Source: Dehalococcoidia bacterium (lineage in GTDB: Bacteria > Chloroflexota > Dehalococcoidia > GIF9 > AB-539-J10). Taken from it: a DNA stretch of 5,461 bases. The DNA lies in the NCBI GenBank assembly GCA_023129815.1, contig JAGMBH010000076.1, forward strand, positions 1-5,461, given 5' to 3'. Both the position numbers and the translations under genes were made by a program. The notes under the pieces are model-generated. The model searched no databases and was not told the DNA's origin. It was given only the letters and a program-made list of their open reading frames with translations. Positions 4,284 to 5,461 of this stretch are shown one piece after another (the first letter of the stretch is position 1; every line of letters starts with the position of its first letter).

Positions 4284-5183
4284 ATGGAAGAGAAGAATAT
4301 AGAACAAAGACAACTTATGAAGATTGAGGAAGTCAGCCTGGAAAAGATGAGCCTGGAGCAAAAGCAACTTGCGGACGGATTATATCATCAGTTAGGCCTG
4401 GATCCTGTGGTTGGCAAAGTATTAAGGGAATATTCTGAATCGCTTTCTGGCATGGATAGGGCGGCGGATAAGGTGTTTGGTCCGTACGACATCAAAGGCC
4501 GAGCCGACGCTGTTGCTAAGGTAAGCGCCCTCGTGACATACGCGGCACTGAAAGAACAGCATGATCGTGAGGTAGGGAATTTAGAATCGCAAATGGTAGT
4601 AGTAGCGAAGGAGCGTGATAAGGAAAGAAAGAATTATGACAAACTTGTGGGAAAGGTAGTTGAAGTAGTAGGCGGAGATTATGAGTCATTAAAAGCCAAT
4701 TACAACGAAATTGTGGATAGGCTAGCCGATGTAGAACACCTAAAGTCACAAGTATCAAGCCTAAACAAGGAAAAGACAGAATTAACGGAAAGATATGAGT
4801 CCCGAATAGCTGGGTATGAGTCCAAATTAGAAGGGTTGGAATCAGAAAAAAGAACCCTGGCGGGGGAGTTTGAACAGTTAAAAGAAAAGCATAGCGAGCT
4901 AGAATCTACTCATGAAACATTAACAGGAGACTATAACCAGTTAAAAACAGCAGCGACAACACTGGCTGATGCAATCCCATATGAAGAGATAAGGAAGAAG
5001 TCAGGGGATGAGTTGTTTGCCTTTCTTCTCAAAGATTCAAAAGTACCAGATGCGGTGATAGAGGGTGTAGGAAAGTTTATTGACTTTAGGAAATATCTGG
5101 GAATAGCTGCTGAGAGAGGAGCTAAAGAAGCACTCAGTCGTGTAGAAGAAATATTAGGGGAAACACTTGAGACAATTCAATAA
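4284..5183 (+). CDS. coiled-coil protein of unknown function
   Basis: A 299-residue acidic, soluble-looking protein with no signal peptide or membrane segment and no cysteine or tryptophan. I do not recognise a family. Three parts can be seen: an N-terminal helical region (about 1-90, with LADGLYHQLGLDPVVGKVL at 29-47 and FGPYDIKGRADAVAKV at 65-80); a long coiled coil (about 90-225) rich in Glu, Lys and Leu with heptad-like spacing, including LESEKRTLAGEFEQLKEK (185-202); and a compact helical C-terminal part (about 229-299, with IPYEEIRKKSGDELFAFLL at 231-249). Such a layout suits a dimeric scaffold or filament-like protein; its partner is unknown. AAGGGGG at 4271-4277, six bases before the ATG, supports the start. 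It is transcribed divergently from the DAHP synthase gene across a gap of 520 bases and has no close downstream partner in view. Confidence 0.85.
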   Translation: MEEKNIEQRQLMKIEEVSLEKMSLEQKQLADGLYHQLGLDPVVGKVLREYSESLSGMDRAADKVFGPYDIKGRADAVAKVSALVTYAALKEQHDREVGNLESQMVVVAKERDKERKNYDKLVGKVVEVVGGDYESLKANYNEIVDRLADVEHLKSQVSSLNKEKTELTERYESRIAGYESKLEGLESEKRTLAGEFEQLKEKHSELESTHETLTGDYNQLKTAATTLADAIPYEEIRKKSGDELFAFLLKDSKVPDAVIEGVGKFIDFRKYLGIAAERGAKEALSRVEEILGETLETIQ

Positions 5184-5461
5184 AGTCTCCGCCGCCACAA
5201 ATCGCCCTTGTCACTAATTCTTTAATGCGCTGATAGAAGGCTCCAGCTAGTTTTCAAAATGACCGACAACATCCTCGTCAGGGAAATGCAGGTGGGGATT
5301 TGGGAATCGGAGGTTTCTGTGCCAAGAGTTCAATCGTGTTGCCAAAACCCTGGTCGAGGGCAGATACTGCTTTGCTCCTAATGACCTGACGACTAAAGGA
5401 ACTGTCGCCAGGGCTAGAAAGTTTGCTGGACAAGAAATTGAGCCATGTCGTTATCCTTCGG
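5184..5461. other. unassigned right end of the window
   Basis: No gene can be assigned. Two frames stay open to the window edge: plus strand from 5263 (66 codons, no ATG, including CQEFNRVAKTLVEGRYCFAP) and minus strand ending at a TGA at 5278-5280 (60 codons, including VIRSKAVSALDQGFGNTIEL). At most one is likely to be real, and neither matches a family I recognise. No clear intrinsic terminator follows the coiled-coil gene. Confidence 0.35.

Noticed and set aside
1..5461. CRISPR array
   Set aside because: No regularly spaced series of three or more repeats exists; the only local repetition is the two-unit repeat at 434-490.

Overview
The window runs from the 3' end of a 23S rRNA gene through an initiator tRNA gene and what looks like a small decayed integrative element, then a DAHP synthase gene on the minus strand, and ends with a plus-strand gene for an unknown coiled-coil protein. 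It is bacterial: there is bacterial 23S sequence starting at the sarcin-ricin loop, a tRNA-fMet with an encoded CCA end, Shine-Dalgarno sites and a Thermotoga-type DAHP synthase. The isolated 23S end without an adjacent 5S gene and the general look of the proteins would fit Chloroflexota (Dehalococcoidia-like), but this is a weak inference.

Layout. 1-245: 23S rRNA 3' end. 314-388: tRNA-fMet, followed by an intrinsic terminator (404-430) and a pair of imperfect direct repeats (434-490). 643-1771: a visibly AT-richer two-gene minus-strand operon, with a DUF5343-like protein first and a HEPN/DUF4145-like helical protein second; the genes overlap by 8 nt. 1943-2242: the C-terminal remnant of a tyrosine recombinase. 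2595-2624: a copy of the tRNA-fMet 3' half (29 of 30 bases), the probable right attachment site. 2747-3763: aroF-like DAHP synthase on the minus strand, with a good promoter that would make its mRNA almost leaderless. 3904-3915: a second scrap of tRNA 3' end, exactly the part missing from the first fragment apart from a 4-nt overlap. 3804-4283: gene-free, with a perfect 14-bp palindrome. 4284-5183: coiled-coil protein of unknown function. 5184-5461: nothing recognised.

Interpretation. An element of about 2.2 kb appears to have integrated into the 3' half of the initiator tRNA gene, keeping that gene intact on the left and leaving a displaced copy on the right. Its recombinase is now broken, so the element is probably fixed. 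The cargo that remains open and well formed is the DUF5343/HEPN-like pair. A compact translationally coupled pair with a HEPN-like member, carried on a tRNA-targeted element, is a reasonable candidate for a toxin-antitoxin or phage-defence module. That role is inferred from family resemblance and context only. The split tRNA scraps around aroF suggest a second rearrangement at the same locus.
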